DNA of 64,000 bases from Selenomonas sputigena ATCC 35185 (GCF_000208405.1 NC_015437.1:981001-1045000); one strand, 5' to 3'. Positions 10,540 to 18,449 are shown, counted from the first letter of the stretch. Numbers and translations: made by a program. Notes: generated by a model not told the origin, from the letters alone.

Positions 10540-10587
10540 AGAGGCTGCCGCATGAGTCGCTGAGACGCATGCAGCGGTCTCTTTTTG
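10540..10587 (+). terminator. Terminator after divIC
   Basis: A 15-position stem (AGAGGCTGCCGCATG with CATGCAGCGGTCTCT) has one mismatch and two G-T pairs, a 13-nt loop and a CTTTTTG tail. Confidence 0.8.
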
Positions 10588-10610
10588 TTACGAGTTCTTT
10601 GTTTTAGCGT

Positions 10611-10708
10611 GAAACCCCAAGAAGTCAAGCCCGAAGGGCGCAGACTGATTGGCTAGGTTTCTGTAAGGGCGGCGCACAATGTCCACAAAGTGGACGTTTG
10701 TGCGTGTA
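10611..10708 (+). repeat. Two-hairpin dispersed repeat, copy R1 (full)
   Basis: The first hairpin pairs GAAACC, CCAA, AGTC and GCCC with GGGC, GACT, TTGG and GGTTTC. After TGTAAGGGCGG comes a second hairpin, CGCACAATGTCCAC/GTGGACGTTTGTGCG. It matches copy R3 at 58036-58131 with compensating pair changes (see findings). It lies between the divIC terminator and the decayed segment. Confidence 0.85.
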
Positions 10709-10710
10709 TC

Positions 10711-10728
10711 TTATACTTAGGCACATAC
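10711..10728 (+). repeat. Left 18-bp direct repeat
   Basis: TTATACTTAGGCACATAC, perfectly repeated at 12911-12928. The two copies bracket the segment holding hicAB and a pseudogene. Confidence 0.75.
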
Positions 10729-11041
10729 GCTTGATTTTCTCCGGCAGCCGCAACAGCTACAACATGTTCACGTCATCGGCAACTTTTGAAGCTACGGCGA
10801 TTGAATCGGAGAGCGTGCAGCTCTTTTCCATGACGACATGCGCGGCGACGTTTTTGCGTGCCGACATTGACGCGGCTCCTTTGCGCAGCCCGTCCGTGCT
10901 CTGGGTAAGCGCGGGAATCGCGCGGGACAGCTCTACGAGATCAGCTACCCGAAGTCGGGTGCGTTGCATCAGGTGTTCCCGTATACAAGGCGGCGCGGAC
11001 TGTACGGTGTACGGCATGAACGGGTTCAGCATTCAGCAGTA
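10729..11041 (+). other. Decayed coding remnant, no intact gene
   Basis: This stretch reads as protein-like sequence only with frame changes. Plausible peptide occurs in one frame at about 10750-10870 (RNSYNMFTSSATFEATAIES). It occurs in another at 10925-10984 (GQLYEISYPKSGALHQVFPY). Neither is recognised. I see no promoter or RNA gene. I treat it as a degraded gene end. Confidence 0.35.
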
Positions 11042-11083
11042 ACAGGGCAAAAGAAAAGCAGCATATCGCTTGGGATATGCTGC
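11042..11083 (-). terminator. Terminator of the hicAB operon
   Basis: Perfect 10-bp stem GCAGCATATC/GATATGCTGC with a 6-nt loop. On the minus strand it is followed by TTTTCTTTTG, just past the hicB stop. Confidence 0.85.
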
Positions 11084-11090
11084 GCGGCGC

Positions 11091-11507
11091 TCAGACGGCG
11101 GCTTTCTTCTCATAGAGCGCGGTGAGCGCGTCCTGCAGGACTTTGGATACGTTGAGCTGCTCGGCTTCGGCAAAGGTGTTGAGCCATGCGGGGATCGTGA
11201 GATTCTTACGAACGGACTTGCTGCCGTATTTCGCAGCGTATGCGTCCATGTCGAGCGAGAGCAGACTGACGAAGCCCTCGCCGATCTCGGGGTCGGGGCG
11301 GATGTCTGCGATGCTGCTTGCCGGCGGCACTTCGTTGCCGTCCTCAAGCTCGCCGAGAATCCAACCCGAGGCGGCATCCTCGCCCATAGCGATGGCATCG
11401 GAAAGGGAGTTGCCGCCGGAGATGCATCCGGGAAGATCGGGCACTGTAACAGCAAAAGAAGATGAATCGGGATCGGGGTAAAATATAGCAGGATAAACGA
11501 GGTTCAT
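11091..11507 (-). CDS. hicB: HicB-family antitoxin
   Basis: 138 aa. The N-terminal half (PAIFYPDPDSSSFAVTVPDL followed by PGCISGG and the DAIAMGEDAA helix) is the partial RNase-H-like HicB fold. The C-terminal part (SVRKNLTIPAWLNTFAEA) has the look of a ribbon-helix-helix DNA-binding tail. HicB binds and neutralises the HicA mRNA interferase and represses its own operon (known for the family). It lies 28 bp downstream of hicA on the same strand, giving the order hicA-hicB. It sits within the decayed segment bounded by direct repeats. Confidence 0.92.
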   Translation of the reverse strand: MNLVYPAIFYPDPDSSSFAVTVPDLPGCISGGNSLSDAIAMGEDAASGWILGELEDGNEVPPASSIADIRPDPEIGEGFVSLLSLDMDAYAAKYGSKSVRKNLTIPAWLNTFAEAEQLNVSKVLQDALTALYEKKAAV

Positions 11508-11535
11508 AAGATGTTCCTCCTTTCGGAGACGGGTG

Positions 11536-11721
11536 TCATAATTGGATTCCAGCCTCTTTCAAGACACTTTTCACAATGAAGGGGTTGATGTCTCCGGGGT
11601 GATTCGGAGTTGTCAAGGTTTTGGCGACGCCTTCCTTTCGGTAGTGCTGGTGTGAACCTTTCGAGCGAACAGGCTGCCACCCGTTCTTCTTCAGCAATTT
11701 GTCAAGTTCCTTGAATCTCAT
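11536..11721 (-). CDS. hicA: HicA-family mRNA interferase toxin
   Basis: A 61-aa double-stranded-RNA-binding-fold toxin. MRFKELDKLLKKNGW, then RSKGSHQHYRKEG with the catalytic His in GSHQHY, then TTPNHPGDINP, match HicA family motifs. The open frame runs 43 codons further upstream. The ATG at 11721 is preceded on the minus strand by AAGGAG at the right distance, and the promoter lies within the upstream part, so the short form is correct. Overproduced HicA degrades mRNA; HicB, encoded next, is its partner. Confidence 0.9.
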   Translation of the reverse strand: MRFKELDKLLKKNGWQPVRSKGSHQHYRKEGVAKTLTTPNHPGDINPFIVKSVLKEAGIQL

Positions 11722-11742
11722 CGTGTTCACTCCTTCCTCTAT

Positions 11743-11771
11743 ATTATATGCACTATGCGCATATAGTTCAA
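11743..11771 (-). promoter_or_regulatory. hicAB promoter with embedded operator-like palindromes
   Basis: On the minus strand: TTGAAC, a 17-bp spacer, TATAAT. The spacer contains the perfect palindrome TATGCGCATA (11754-11763) and overlaps the inverted repeat ATATGC...GCATAT (11746-11751 and 11759-11764). This placement suits autorepression by HicB. Confidence 0.8.
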
Positions 11772-11873
11772 GGGGGCTTTTACTATTGCGAGAATATTTT
11801 ATCCGTCGAAGAAGAAAGGGGCGATGGCGATGCCGACATGCGCGACACAAAAATCTATGGGCGGTTTTGTGGT

Positions 11874-12701
11874 ATGAGTAAGAGCCTCGGCAGAGCGCCG
11901 CAACCGATGGCGAATGTGCGCACGGGGGTGCTCACGACAGTCCATGCGGACGGCAGCGAAACGACGAGAATTGCGAGAACGTGGCAGTCGCTCGCTGTGG
12001 CGGTCGATGTGCTGGAAAGCCACGCCTTCGTCTATTTCTTCTTATGCGTCGGCGTTCCTCGTCGCTTCACGCGAGCTGAGCGCACGCAAGGCGTGGAGCA
12101 TCGACCTTCTTTGGGGAGAGGTAGAAAAGTATCTGACAGAAACCTTCCATATTTTTTTCACGCGCTTGCAGGACTAGCTTGCGGCGTGTCAAGTGTCCGA
12201 AAGCGACGCGCCCATTCCGAATGAGCCGCACGGCAAACCGGAAGTGTAGGAAAATCGTGCGGTGGAAGAATTGCGCCAATGGCTGCTCGCCGAGGTCGTC
12301 TTCTTGCCGACGGCACCTATCCGTGCAGCATCCATGAGGATGCGGATGCTCTTGTCGCCGTGCCGAAAAACGTGCGCCGGATTTCCCTGAGGCATGGGAT
12401 ATGATGCATGACGAGCCGATGGAGGGCGCTTCACGTTTTGCCTTCGGACTGCCGGCGCAGTATCTTGGCGCAGAAGTGTTTCGCTTCGCGCCGCAGTGGG
12501 AAGAAGATATTTCGGCAAGCTACACGAAGAACTCCAATCGCTTGGACTATAAGAGCGGCGTCTTTCGCTACGATGGAAATACTATGCGAAGTCGTCAAGG
12601 CGGCGACTGGCCGTCATTTTTTATACGGATGGCAGCGCAGCTATGAGACGACAGGGGCGGCGACGGCGCGGATCGTCTGGAAGGAGGTCGATGCGCGATG
12701 A
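11874..12701 (+). pseudogene. Decayed gene of unknown function (at least four frameshifts, two TAG stops)
   Basis: One protein-like reading continues across frames. It starts MSKSLGRAPQPMANVRTGV (from 11874) to about 12030. It then reads YASAFLVASRELSARKAWS through TAG at 12175 and TAG at 12247, continuing VEELRQWLLAEVVFL. Another frame gives DGTYPCSIHEDADALVAVPK (from about 12309), the next APDFPEAWDMMHDEPMEGAS and LPAQYLGAEVFRFAPQWEED, and the last LCEVVKAATGRHFLYGWQRS to the TGA at 12701. The repaired product would be about 270 residues. I do not recognise the family. Confidence 0.65.
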
Positions 12702-12776
12702 TTGTTGTGGGTGGTCAAGATGGTTCTGACCAAGACGCTGCCGATGGACAAGGCGTAAATATACGATGGATACAGT

Positions 12777-12805
12777 CCCGAGGCTTCGGCTTCGGGTCTG
12801 TTTTT
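12777..12805 (+). terminator. Terminator with TTCG loop
   Basis: CCCGAGGC/GCTTCGGG stem of 8 bp around a TTCG tetraloop, then TCTGTTTTT. Confidence 0.8.
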
Positions 12806-12870
12806 CTGTCTCCCGTTTTACGTTCTCGTCTCCCGTTTGTCTCCCGTTTATGGGTTTTTACGCTAAAATA

Positions 12871-12879
12871 TGGTATAGT
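12871..12879 (+). promoter_or_regulatory. Extended -10 promoter, likely for rbgA-rnhB
   Basis: TGG followed by TATAGT forms an extended -10 element. The -35 position (TGGGTT) is poor. It is the only promoter-like site between the terminator at 12777 and rbgA. Confidence 0.4.
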
Positions 12880-12910
12880 ATGGATAACGATAAATTGCGA
12901 TTTCTTTGTT

Positions 12911-12928
12911 TTATACTTAGGCACATAC
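12911..12928 (+). repeat. Right 18-bp direct repeat
   Basis: Identical to 10711-10728. It ends 43 bp before the rbgA ATG, so it lies inside the probable rbgA leader. Confidence 0.75.
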
Positions 12929-12971
12929 TGTAAGAATCCAGTAGAATCAAGGCTTGAAAGGAATATACATC

Positions 12972-13880
12972 ATGACGGAAAATGACAGAAAAAACGATCT
13001 GCCCATCATCCAATGGTATCCGGGCCATATGAAGAAGGCGCGGGAATTGGTGGAGGAGAATCTGAAACTTGTCGATGTTGTCGTCGAGCTTCTTGACGCT
13101 CGGATTCCAGCGGCGAGCTCGAATCCCATGTTGCGGGAAATCATCGGCGATAAGCCGCGCGTTGTGGCGCTCAACAAGAGGGATCTGGCGGATGAGAATA
13201 TGACGAGACGCTGGCTGGAGCATTTTCGTGCGAAGAAGATTCCGGCGGTGGCGCTCGATTCTGTATCGGGGAAGGGCATGAAGGAGCTTTTGACGCTTAT
13301 AGAGAGGGAGGCAAAGTATCGTACGGAAAGACTGGTGTCGAAGGGGGTTGCCGCACGCAAGGCACGCGTGATGATTCTTGGTATACCGAACGTCGGAAAG
13401 TCATCTCTGATCAATCGTCTGGCAGGCGCAGCGAAAGCAAAGACGGCGGATAAACCCGGTGTTACGCGTGCGAAGCAGTGGATTCGCATCGGAGCGGATG
13501 TCGATCTCCTCGACACGCCGGGAATCCTTTGGCCGAAGTTCGAAGACCCTAGGGTGGGGCTTAAGCTGGCGTTTACCGGCGCGGTCAACGACGAGATCTA
13601 CGACTTGGAGAGTGTGGCACATCTGCTCCTTGCGACTCTGCGGCGCGATCATCAGGAACGATTGCAGGAGCGGTTTAAATTCAAGGAAGCGCTGCCTGAG
13701 ACGACGGAGGGACTTATGGATGCAATCGGGCGCAAGCGCGGGTGCCTTTTGAAAGGTGGGCGCATTGATTTCGAGAAGGTGCAGCACATCCTTTTGGCGG
13801 AATTTCGCATGGGAAAGTTTGGCAAGATTAGCTTGGATGTACCGCCGACGGAGGCAGCGGAGGAAGTGGATGACGGTTAA
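12972..13880 (+). CDS. rbgA: Ribosome biogenesis GTPase RbgA (YlqF)
   Basis: 302 aa. A circularly permuted GTPase that acts in late 50S subunit assembly. The motif order shows the permutation: the G4 motif NKRD (about residue 66) precedes the G1 motif GIPNVGKSS (about 134) and the G3 motif DTPG. The N-terminal IQWYPGHMKKA is the family signature. The ATG at 12972 follows GAAAGGA by 9 nt; the TTG at 12954 is less likely. It overlaps rnhB by one base, the same rbgA-rnhB order as in Bacillus. Confidence 0.96.
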   Translation: MTENDRKNDLPIIQWYPGHMKKARELVEENLKLVDVVVELLDARIPAASSNPMLREIIGDKPRVVALNKRDLADENMTRRWLEHFRAKKIPAVALDSVSGKGMKELLTLIEREAKYRTERLVSKGVAARKARVMILGIPNVGKSSLINRLAGAAKAKTADKPGVTRAKQWIRIGADVDLLDTPGILWPKFEDPRVGLKLAFTGAVNDEIYDLESVAHLLLATLRRDHQERLQERFKFKEALPETTEGLMDAIGRKRGCLLKGGRIDFEKVQHILLAEFRMGKFGKISLDVPPTEAAEEVDDG

Positions 13881-14647
13881 TGGATAAGGAAGAAATGACG
13901 ATAAGAGAATTGGAGTGCCTTTATCGTGCAGGGAAGTGGACGGAAGAACTGCAGGCGCGATGTCTGTCGGATTCCCGTGCGGGGGTGCAGAGATTGGTGC
14001 ATCGTTGGGAGCGGGAGGAGCAGGAACGCGCTCGTGTCGAAGCGCTGTACCATTATGAATTTCTGGCGCGTGAGAAGGGCTGTACGCTCGTGGCGGGCGT
14101 CGATGAAGCTGGTCGTGGTCCTTTGGCGGGACCTGTGGTGGTCGCTGCAGTCATCTTGCCCTTGGGATTTTTTCTGCCGCACTTGAATGATTCGAAGAAA
14201 TTGTCGGCAGCCATGCGCGAGAAACTTTTCTCTGCTATCACGGAAGGTGCCGTTGCAGTGGAAATCGTGAGTATTTCAGAGAAAATCATCGATGAAAAAA
14301 ATATCTATCAAGCGACGAAGCAGGGGATGTGCGAAGTCGTTGCGAGCCTGCGGCCGCAGCCGCAGCACGTCTTGCTTGATGCCGTGCCGCTGAAGCTCCC
14401 CATGACGTCTTTTTCAATCGTACATGGGGATGCGAAGTCAGCGTCAATCGCAGCGGCTTCTATTATGGCAAAAGTTACGAGGGATCGCTTGATGCTGAAG
14501 TATGACGAAGAATACCCGCAGTATGGATTCAAGAAGCATAAAGGCTATGGGACAGCAGAGCATCTGGAAGCTTTGCAAAAGTATGGTCCTTGTCCCATCC
14601 ATAGAAGATCGTTCGAACCGATTCGTTCGATGGCGTCAGCGTATTGA
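13880..14647 (+). CDS. rnhB: Ribonuclease HII
   Basis: 255 aa. Cleaves the RNA strand of RNA-DNA hybrids and starts removal of single misincorporated ribonucleotides. VAGVDEAGRGPLAGPVV carries the first catalytic acids (D and E of DEAGRG). LDAVPL and HGDAKSASIAAASIMAKVTRD hold the third and fourth acidic sites. The N-terminal extension of about 70 residues before the catalytic core, rich in charged helix, is common in Firmicutes RNase HII. The start codon overlaps the rbgA stop. Confidence 0.97.
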   Translation: MDKEEMTIRELECLYRAGKWTEELQARCLSDSRAGVQRLVHRWEREEQERARVEALYHYEFLAREKGCTLVAGVDEAGRGPLAGPVVVAAVILPLGFFLPHLNDSKKLSAAMREKLFSAITEGAVAVEIVSISEKIIDEKNIYQATKQGMCEVVASLRPQPQHVLLDAVPLKLPMTSFSIVHGDAKSASIAAASIMAKVTRDRLMLKYDEEYPQYGFKKHKGYGTAEHLEALQKYGPCPIHRRSFEPIRSMASAY

Positions 14648-14677
14648 TTTAGAAGAATTGCACGGAGGATTCGTTTC

Positions 14678-16792
14678 ATGGCAATGGAAGCAAATGCCGC
14701 TAATGCTGCGGGGTCTTTGCAGCGCGTACAGCGGCCTCAGACGACAGGATCGGCGGATGCCGTAACGCGGCGGGGAGACGGCGCATCGTCTTCTCCTTTT
14801 ACAAAGGAAACGAATGTCTCCATACGAAATTCCATTGCAGATTTGTCTTCTGTGCTCGGGAAGATTTCCCAGGGTCAGGAAGACTCGGTGGAAGTTTTGC
14901 CGGATCACTTGCAGAAGGTGATTCGCAATGTCATGGAAAGCTCTTTTTCGTTGAGTGCGACACTGGAAGAGGGTCTTGGCAGCACGACGGAGAGCCAGCG
15001 GTTTTCGTTGGAGCAGTTGGGTACGCTCTCGCGTATGCTCACGCAGCTTGGTACACTCGCGGAAAAAGGCGTCGAGGTCAGTGGTTTCAGTGAGAGCATG
15101 CAGACGTTGCTGCGGAATTTGAAGTCGCTTTTGACGGCGCAGGAGGGCGGAAGCTCCTTGGAACCGGCGCTGCTGAATAAATTATCCTTCCAGCTGCTCG
15201 ACACCAAGGCGTTGGAGGATCTGCCCGCGGCCTTGCAGCAGGCGTTGACGCTCCTGGTGCAGGTGCAGCCACAGGAGGGCGCCGGCGAGGCGAGTTCCTT
15301 TGACTTTTTGAAGTCACTTGTGCAATATTTTATGCCGCGTCCCGGAGAGGAGGGCGCATTGCCGACCATGCCAGGGCAGATGATGGCCGAAGACGGCGCG
15401 GACGCTGAGGCCGATGCGAATTTGCCGATGCGTGATGCAGGTGAAGGCGGAGCGAAGGCGGTGCAGCAGGAAGCGGCGGGGCAGATGCCGAGACCTGCGG
15501 GTGACAATCCGCGTACCGCACAACAAGAAGCAACGCAGGGGAATTTCCCGCAAAGTATGCCGGAAAGCGATGCGGCGCAGGGAAAATCTGCTTTACAGCA
15601 GTCCGTGCACAGTGATGCCGCAGCACAGCAGAGCGGCAAGGGGGCGGAAGCGGGATTGCTGCCGAATGCTGAGGATGGCGCTTCGGAAGCAACACAGCAG
15701 CAGAAAGGATCTAGTCAGGGCGCTGCTGCCGAAGGCAAGGGTCAGGCGGGCGTGCCGCAGGAGCAAAACGGAGTGCAGCAGAAAGGTTCGGCTCAGGGCG
15801 GTGGTGCTGAGGGCAAGGGACAGCCAAGCGAGCAGATGATGCGCAATGTGCCGCAAGATGGCAGCTCATCTGAATTTGCAGGATCGCGTCAAGATGGGCA
15901 AAGTGCGAATTCGCAGATGACGAGAAGGGACGGAAGTCCACAGAATACAGCGCAGGAAAAGACCCTGCAGCAGGGGCAGAGTCTGAACAATGCGTCTGCA
16001 AGTATGCAGCAGGGCGAGGCGAAGTCTGCTACGCGACAGATGCCCGTGATGCAGAATACACCGCAGCTCATGCAGAGTCTGAAAGATACGGCGGCATTCA
16101 TGCTGAAGAATATGCCGCTTACGGAGAAGGATGCCGCCTTGTTGCGCGATTTTGTCAACAACGGACAAAAGCTCTTGCCGGACAAGGAGGCGAAACAGCT
16201 GCAGCTTCTTCTGCGCCTCAGTCAGAATAATGTTCCCGCGGCCGTCAATCAGGCTGCTGCACAGAAAAATCTCGGTGATCTGCCGCGCCTCTGGGCTTTC
16301 ATGCAGCTTTGTGACATGACGGCAGTGAAGGATATGAAGGAGCAGCAGCTCAAGCGCGCGGGTAAGGATGTTGCGGAGTTTGCCGCCTCGATGAAGCGAT
16401 CCATGGAGGGAGGAAGCCTTTTCCAGACGGATGGCAAGGGCAATACGCACCGCTCGCTGAACTTCATGATGCCCTTATACATGGGCGAAGGAGAAAAACA
16501 GAGTTTCCCTGCTTATGCCAATGTCTACAATGAGGAGAAGTATTCGCCTGAGGACGGACGCATGCACAAAGAAACGTGGCTTAGACTATGTGTGCTTACA
16601 GACCACATCGGTGCAGTGGAGCTTACCTGTCAAGTGTACGACGCGAAGAGTCTCAACATGCGCGTACTTTTTTCGGAGCCGTCTGCCGTAGAGGATTTCA
16701 AGGCGTATATTCCCGAATTCAGAGAATCGTTTCGTACGATGACATTGGAACTTTCCGATCTCAAGGTCAGTGTAGCGGGTAGTAAAGAATGA
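14678..16792 (+). CDS. YlqG-like protein with FliK-type C-terminal domain
   Basis: 704 aa in three parts. An N-terminal helical region (to about 215) is followed by a low-complexity Gln/Gly/Ala/Ser-rich linker (about 230-455). The C-terminal domain (about 560-700) contains [20 protein letters not shown], resembling the hook-length-control FliK C-terminal fold. The place between rnhB and an flhB-like gene matches ylqG of Bacillus, hence the name. No signal peptide is seen. The function is unknown; an export-switch partner of FlhX is only an inference. The ATG follows GGAGGATT. Confidence 0.65.
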   Translation: MAMEANAANAAGSLQRVQRPQTTGSADAVTRRGDGASSSPFTKETNVSIRNSIADLSSVLGKISQGQEDSVEVLPDHLQKVIRNVMESSFSLSATLEEGLGSTTESQRFSLEQLGTLSRMLTQLGTLAEKGVEVSGFSESMQTLLRNLKSLLTAQEGGSSLEPALLNKLSFQLLDTKALEDLPAALQQALTLLVQVQPQEGAGEASSFDFLKSLVQYFMPRPGEEGALPTMPGQMMAEDGADAEADANLPMRDAGEGGAKAVQQEAAGQMPRPAGDNPRTAQQEATQGNFPQSMPESDAAQGKSALQQSVHSDAAAQQSGKGAEAGLLPNAEDGASEATQQQKGSSQGAAAEGKGQAGVPQEQNGVQQKGSAQGGGAEGKGQPSEQMMRNVPQDGSSSEFAGSRQDGQSANSQMTRRDGSPQNTAQEKTLQQGQSLNNASASMQQGEAKSATRQMPVMQNTPQLMQSLKDTAAFMLKNMPLTEKDAALLRDFVNNGQKLLPDKEAKQLQLLLRLSQNNVPAAVNQAAAQKNLGDLPRLWAFMQLCDMTAVKDMKEQQLKRAGKDVAEFAASMKRSMEGGSLFQTDGKGNTHRSLNFMMPLYMGEGEKQSFPAYANVYNEEKYSPEDGRMHKETWLRLCVLTDHIGAVELTCQVYDAKSLNMRVLFSEPSAVEDFKAYIPEFRESFRTMTLELSDLKVSVAGSKE

Positions 16793-17121
16793 TAAATATG
16801 AACAGTGAAAATAAGGATTTGCCGTTGGATGAGCACGAGAATGTCGCTGATCAGAGAGCTGTGGCCTTGCGTTATGCGCCGGAAAAGCAGCATGCTCCGA
16901 AAGTCGTGGCGAAAGGGCGCGGCTTTGTTGCGGAAAACATCCTCGCAGCGGCACAGAAAAATGCAATTCCCGTCTATCAGAATAAATCGCTCGTCAATAT
17001 GTTGATGGCGCTGGAACTCGATCGCGAGATCCCGCCGGAGCTTTACCGCGCAGTGGCGGAGGTGCTCGCTTATGTCTATCGCATAGACAAGCGCCATCAA
17101 AAGCCGGAGCTGCCGAGATGA
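16789..17121 (+). CDS. FlhX: FlhB C-terminal-domain homologue (EscU/YscU/FlhB family)
   Basis: 110 aa. The part from [20 protein letters not shown] to IYQNK-type [17 protein letters not shown] matches the cytoplasmic export-switch domain of FlhB. The NPTH autocleavage loop seen in FlhB is absent, as is the membrane part. It is the counterpart of Bacillus ylqH. It overlaps both the FliK-like gene upstream and yraN downstream by ATGA, a tight operon. Whether flagellar genes exist elsewhere in this genome cannot be seen here. Confidence 0.8.
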   Translation: MINMNSENKDLPLDEHENVADQRAVALRYAPEKQHAPKVVAKGRGFVAENILAAAQKNAIPVYQNKSLVNMLMALELDREIPPELYRAVAEVLAYVYRIDKRHQKPELPR

Positions 17122-17483
17122 CGACGAAGAGTTTTGGCGATCGAGGCGAAGATCTGGCGGCGCAGTATCTGGAGAAACGCGGCTGCCGCATATTGGAGCG
17201 GCAGTTTCGCGCTAAGACAGGCGAGATCGACATCATCGCCGAGGATAGAGGCGCGCTGCTTTTTATCGAGGTCAAGACACGCCGTCCGACGCGTTTCGGT
17301 GCACCTGCGCAGGCGGTAGGATATACGAAGCAAAGGCGTATTTTTCGCACGGCACTTTTGTATATGCAGAAACGCGCCATAGGAGAGCGATTTTGCCGTT
17401 TTGATGTCCTTGAGGTTCTCGTTATGGGTGGATCCTATACGGTGAATCATTATGAAAACGCATTTGAGTTTGACGGTCTTTAG
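17118..17483 (+). CDS. YraN / UPF0102 endonuclease-like protein
   Basis: 121 aa. The restriction-endonuclease-like motifs are clear. [16 protein letters not shown] holds the first Glu, followed by [10 protein letters not shown] (the Asp) and [15 protein letters not shown] (the E-x-K). The C-terminal CRFDVLEV completes the fold, related to Holliday-junction resolvases. The family is near-universal next to rnhB, but its biological role is not settled. Last gene of the rbgA operon. Confidence 0.9.
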   Translation: MTTKSFGDRGEDLAAQYLEKRGCRILERQFRAKTGEIDIIAEDRGALLFIEVKTRRPTRFGAPAQAVGYTKQRRIFRTALLYMQKRAIGERFCRFDVLEVLVMGGSYTVNHYENAFEFDGL

Positions 17484-17598
17484 GGGAGTCGAGGCATCGG
17501 TCTTTACTGGCCCGAAGGACGTGCGACAGTACGGTGAAATATATGCAAAGCGCAGGCTCCCGCTTGCTGTAGGTGGCTGAGAATGTAGATGAATACAC

Positions 17599-17627
17599 TT
17601 GCTATATTTTTGCGGAATGTATATAAT
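17599..17627 (+). promoter_or_regulatory. Promoter of the cobI-btuFCD operon
   Basis: TTGCTA, 17-bp spacer, TATAAT. Predicted transcription start near 17634, giving a leader of about 100 nt before the cobI ATG. The upstream part of this gap (17484-17598) shows nothing clear. Confidence 0.8.
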
Positions 17628-17659
17628 GGCGGAAGGGAAATTGCCCTTGGAGGCGAATA

Positions 17660-17710
17660 GAAACCGTTCGAAACCGGTGCAGTCGTACCCGTTCGGACGG
17701 TTCTTTTTTT
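17660..17710 (+). terminator. Attenuator-like terminator in the cobI leader
   Basis: AACCGTTCGAA (17662-17672) pairs with TTCGGACGGTT (17692-17702), 11 bp with one G-T pair. CTTTTTTT follows. It lies between the promoter and the cobI start, so it should stop transcription unless antagonised. A small hairpin (AAGGG/CCCTT, 17633-17648) precedes it. It does not look like a cobalamin riboswitch. Confidence 0.75.
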
Positions 17711-17733
17711 GTAGAAGCAATAGGAGGTACGGT

Positions 17734-18435
17734 ATGAAGGGAACATTTTTCGGCATTGGCGTGGGACCGGGTGACCCGGAGCTTTTGACGGTCAAGGCAA
17801 TTCGTGCGATGGAGAAGGCGGATGTGCTCATCGCGCCCAAGACGGAGAAGAAGGACGGCAGCGTTGCGCTTTCCATCGCGCGTCCTTACTTGAAGAAGGA
17901 TATCGAGATCGTCTATCAGGTCTTTCCGATGGTTGCGAATTTCGCTGAGTCCACGAAAGCATGGGAGGAGAACAAGGCAGAGATTCTCGCAATCTTGGAG
18001 GCGGGAAAGAATGTGGCGTTCCTGACCTTGGGGGATCCGATGTTTTACAGCACTTACATCTATGTCTATCGTCTGCTTGAGCATGAGGCGGTGACGATCG
18101 AGACGATTCCGGGGATTCCGGCGTTCTGCGCCATCGGCAGCAAGCTCGGCTATCCGATCGTCGAGGGCAACGATATTCTTTCCATCATCCCGGCGACGGC
18201 TTCGCCCGAGAAGATTGCCAAGATCCTGCCTGTGACGGACAATGCCGTCCTGATGAAGGTATACAAGAACTTCCCCGAGATCGCTGATATGCTCAGCGAA
18301 AGCGGCTTGGCGAAGGATGCCGTGATGGTGAGCCGCTGCGGCCTGCCCGATGAGGAACGCATCGATGACATCGAGGCGCAGAAGGATAAGAAGGTCAATT
18401 ACCTGTCGACGATTCTGACGCGGCGCAATGCTTGA
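17734..18435 (+). CDS. cobI: Cobalt-precorrin-2 C20-methyltransferase
   Basis: 233 aa. Adds the C20 methyl group in corrin ring synthesis (CbiL in anaerobic nomenclature). FFGIGVGPGDPELLTVKA is the SAM-binding GxGPGD motif. LTLGDPMFYSTY and ETIPGIPAFCAIGSKLGYPI are typical of the C20 branch. The ATG at 17734 follows TAGGAGG; the frame open upstream to 17599 runs through the promoter and is not used. It is separated by about 30 kb from the other corrin genes of this window and precedes an ABC importer. Four bases overlap the importer's upstream frame only. Confidence 0.94.
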   Translation: MKGTFFGIGVGPGDPELLTVKAIRAMEKADVLIAPKTEKKDGSVALSIARPYLKKDIEIVYQVFPMVANFAESTKAWEENKAEILAILEAGKNVAFLTLGDPMFYSTYIYVYRLLEHEAVTIETIPGIPAFCAIGSKLGYPIVEGNDILSIIPATASPEKIAKILPVTDNAVLMKVYKNFPEIADMLSESGLAKDAVMVSRCGLPDEERIDDIEAQKDKKVNYLSTILTRRNA

Positions 18436-18449
18436 AGGAGGTCTTGAAC

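Larger units (their letters stand above)
12702..12971 (+). other. Gap between pseudogene and rbgA
   Basis: It holds a further coding scrap (VVKMVLTKTLPMDKA ending at a TAA near 12758) and a terminator at 12777-12805. It also holds GTCTCCCGTTT repeats (12808-12850), an extended -10 element and the right direct repeat. Confidence 0.6.

Noticed and set aside
10757-11032. 91-codon minus-strand frame in the decayed segment
   Set aside because: No ribosome-binding site and no recognisable content; the plus strand reads as a remnant with frame changes, so this is likely chance.
12698-12985. 95-codon plus-strand frame spanning the gap before rbgA
   Set aside because: It runs through a terminator, tandem repeats and the direct repeat, and overlaps the rbgA start.
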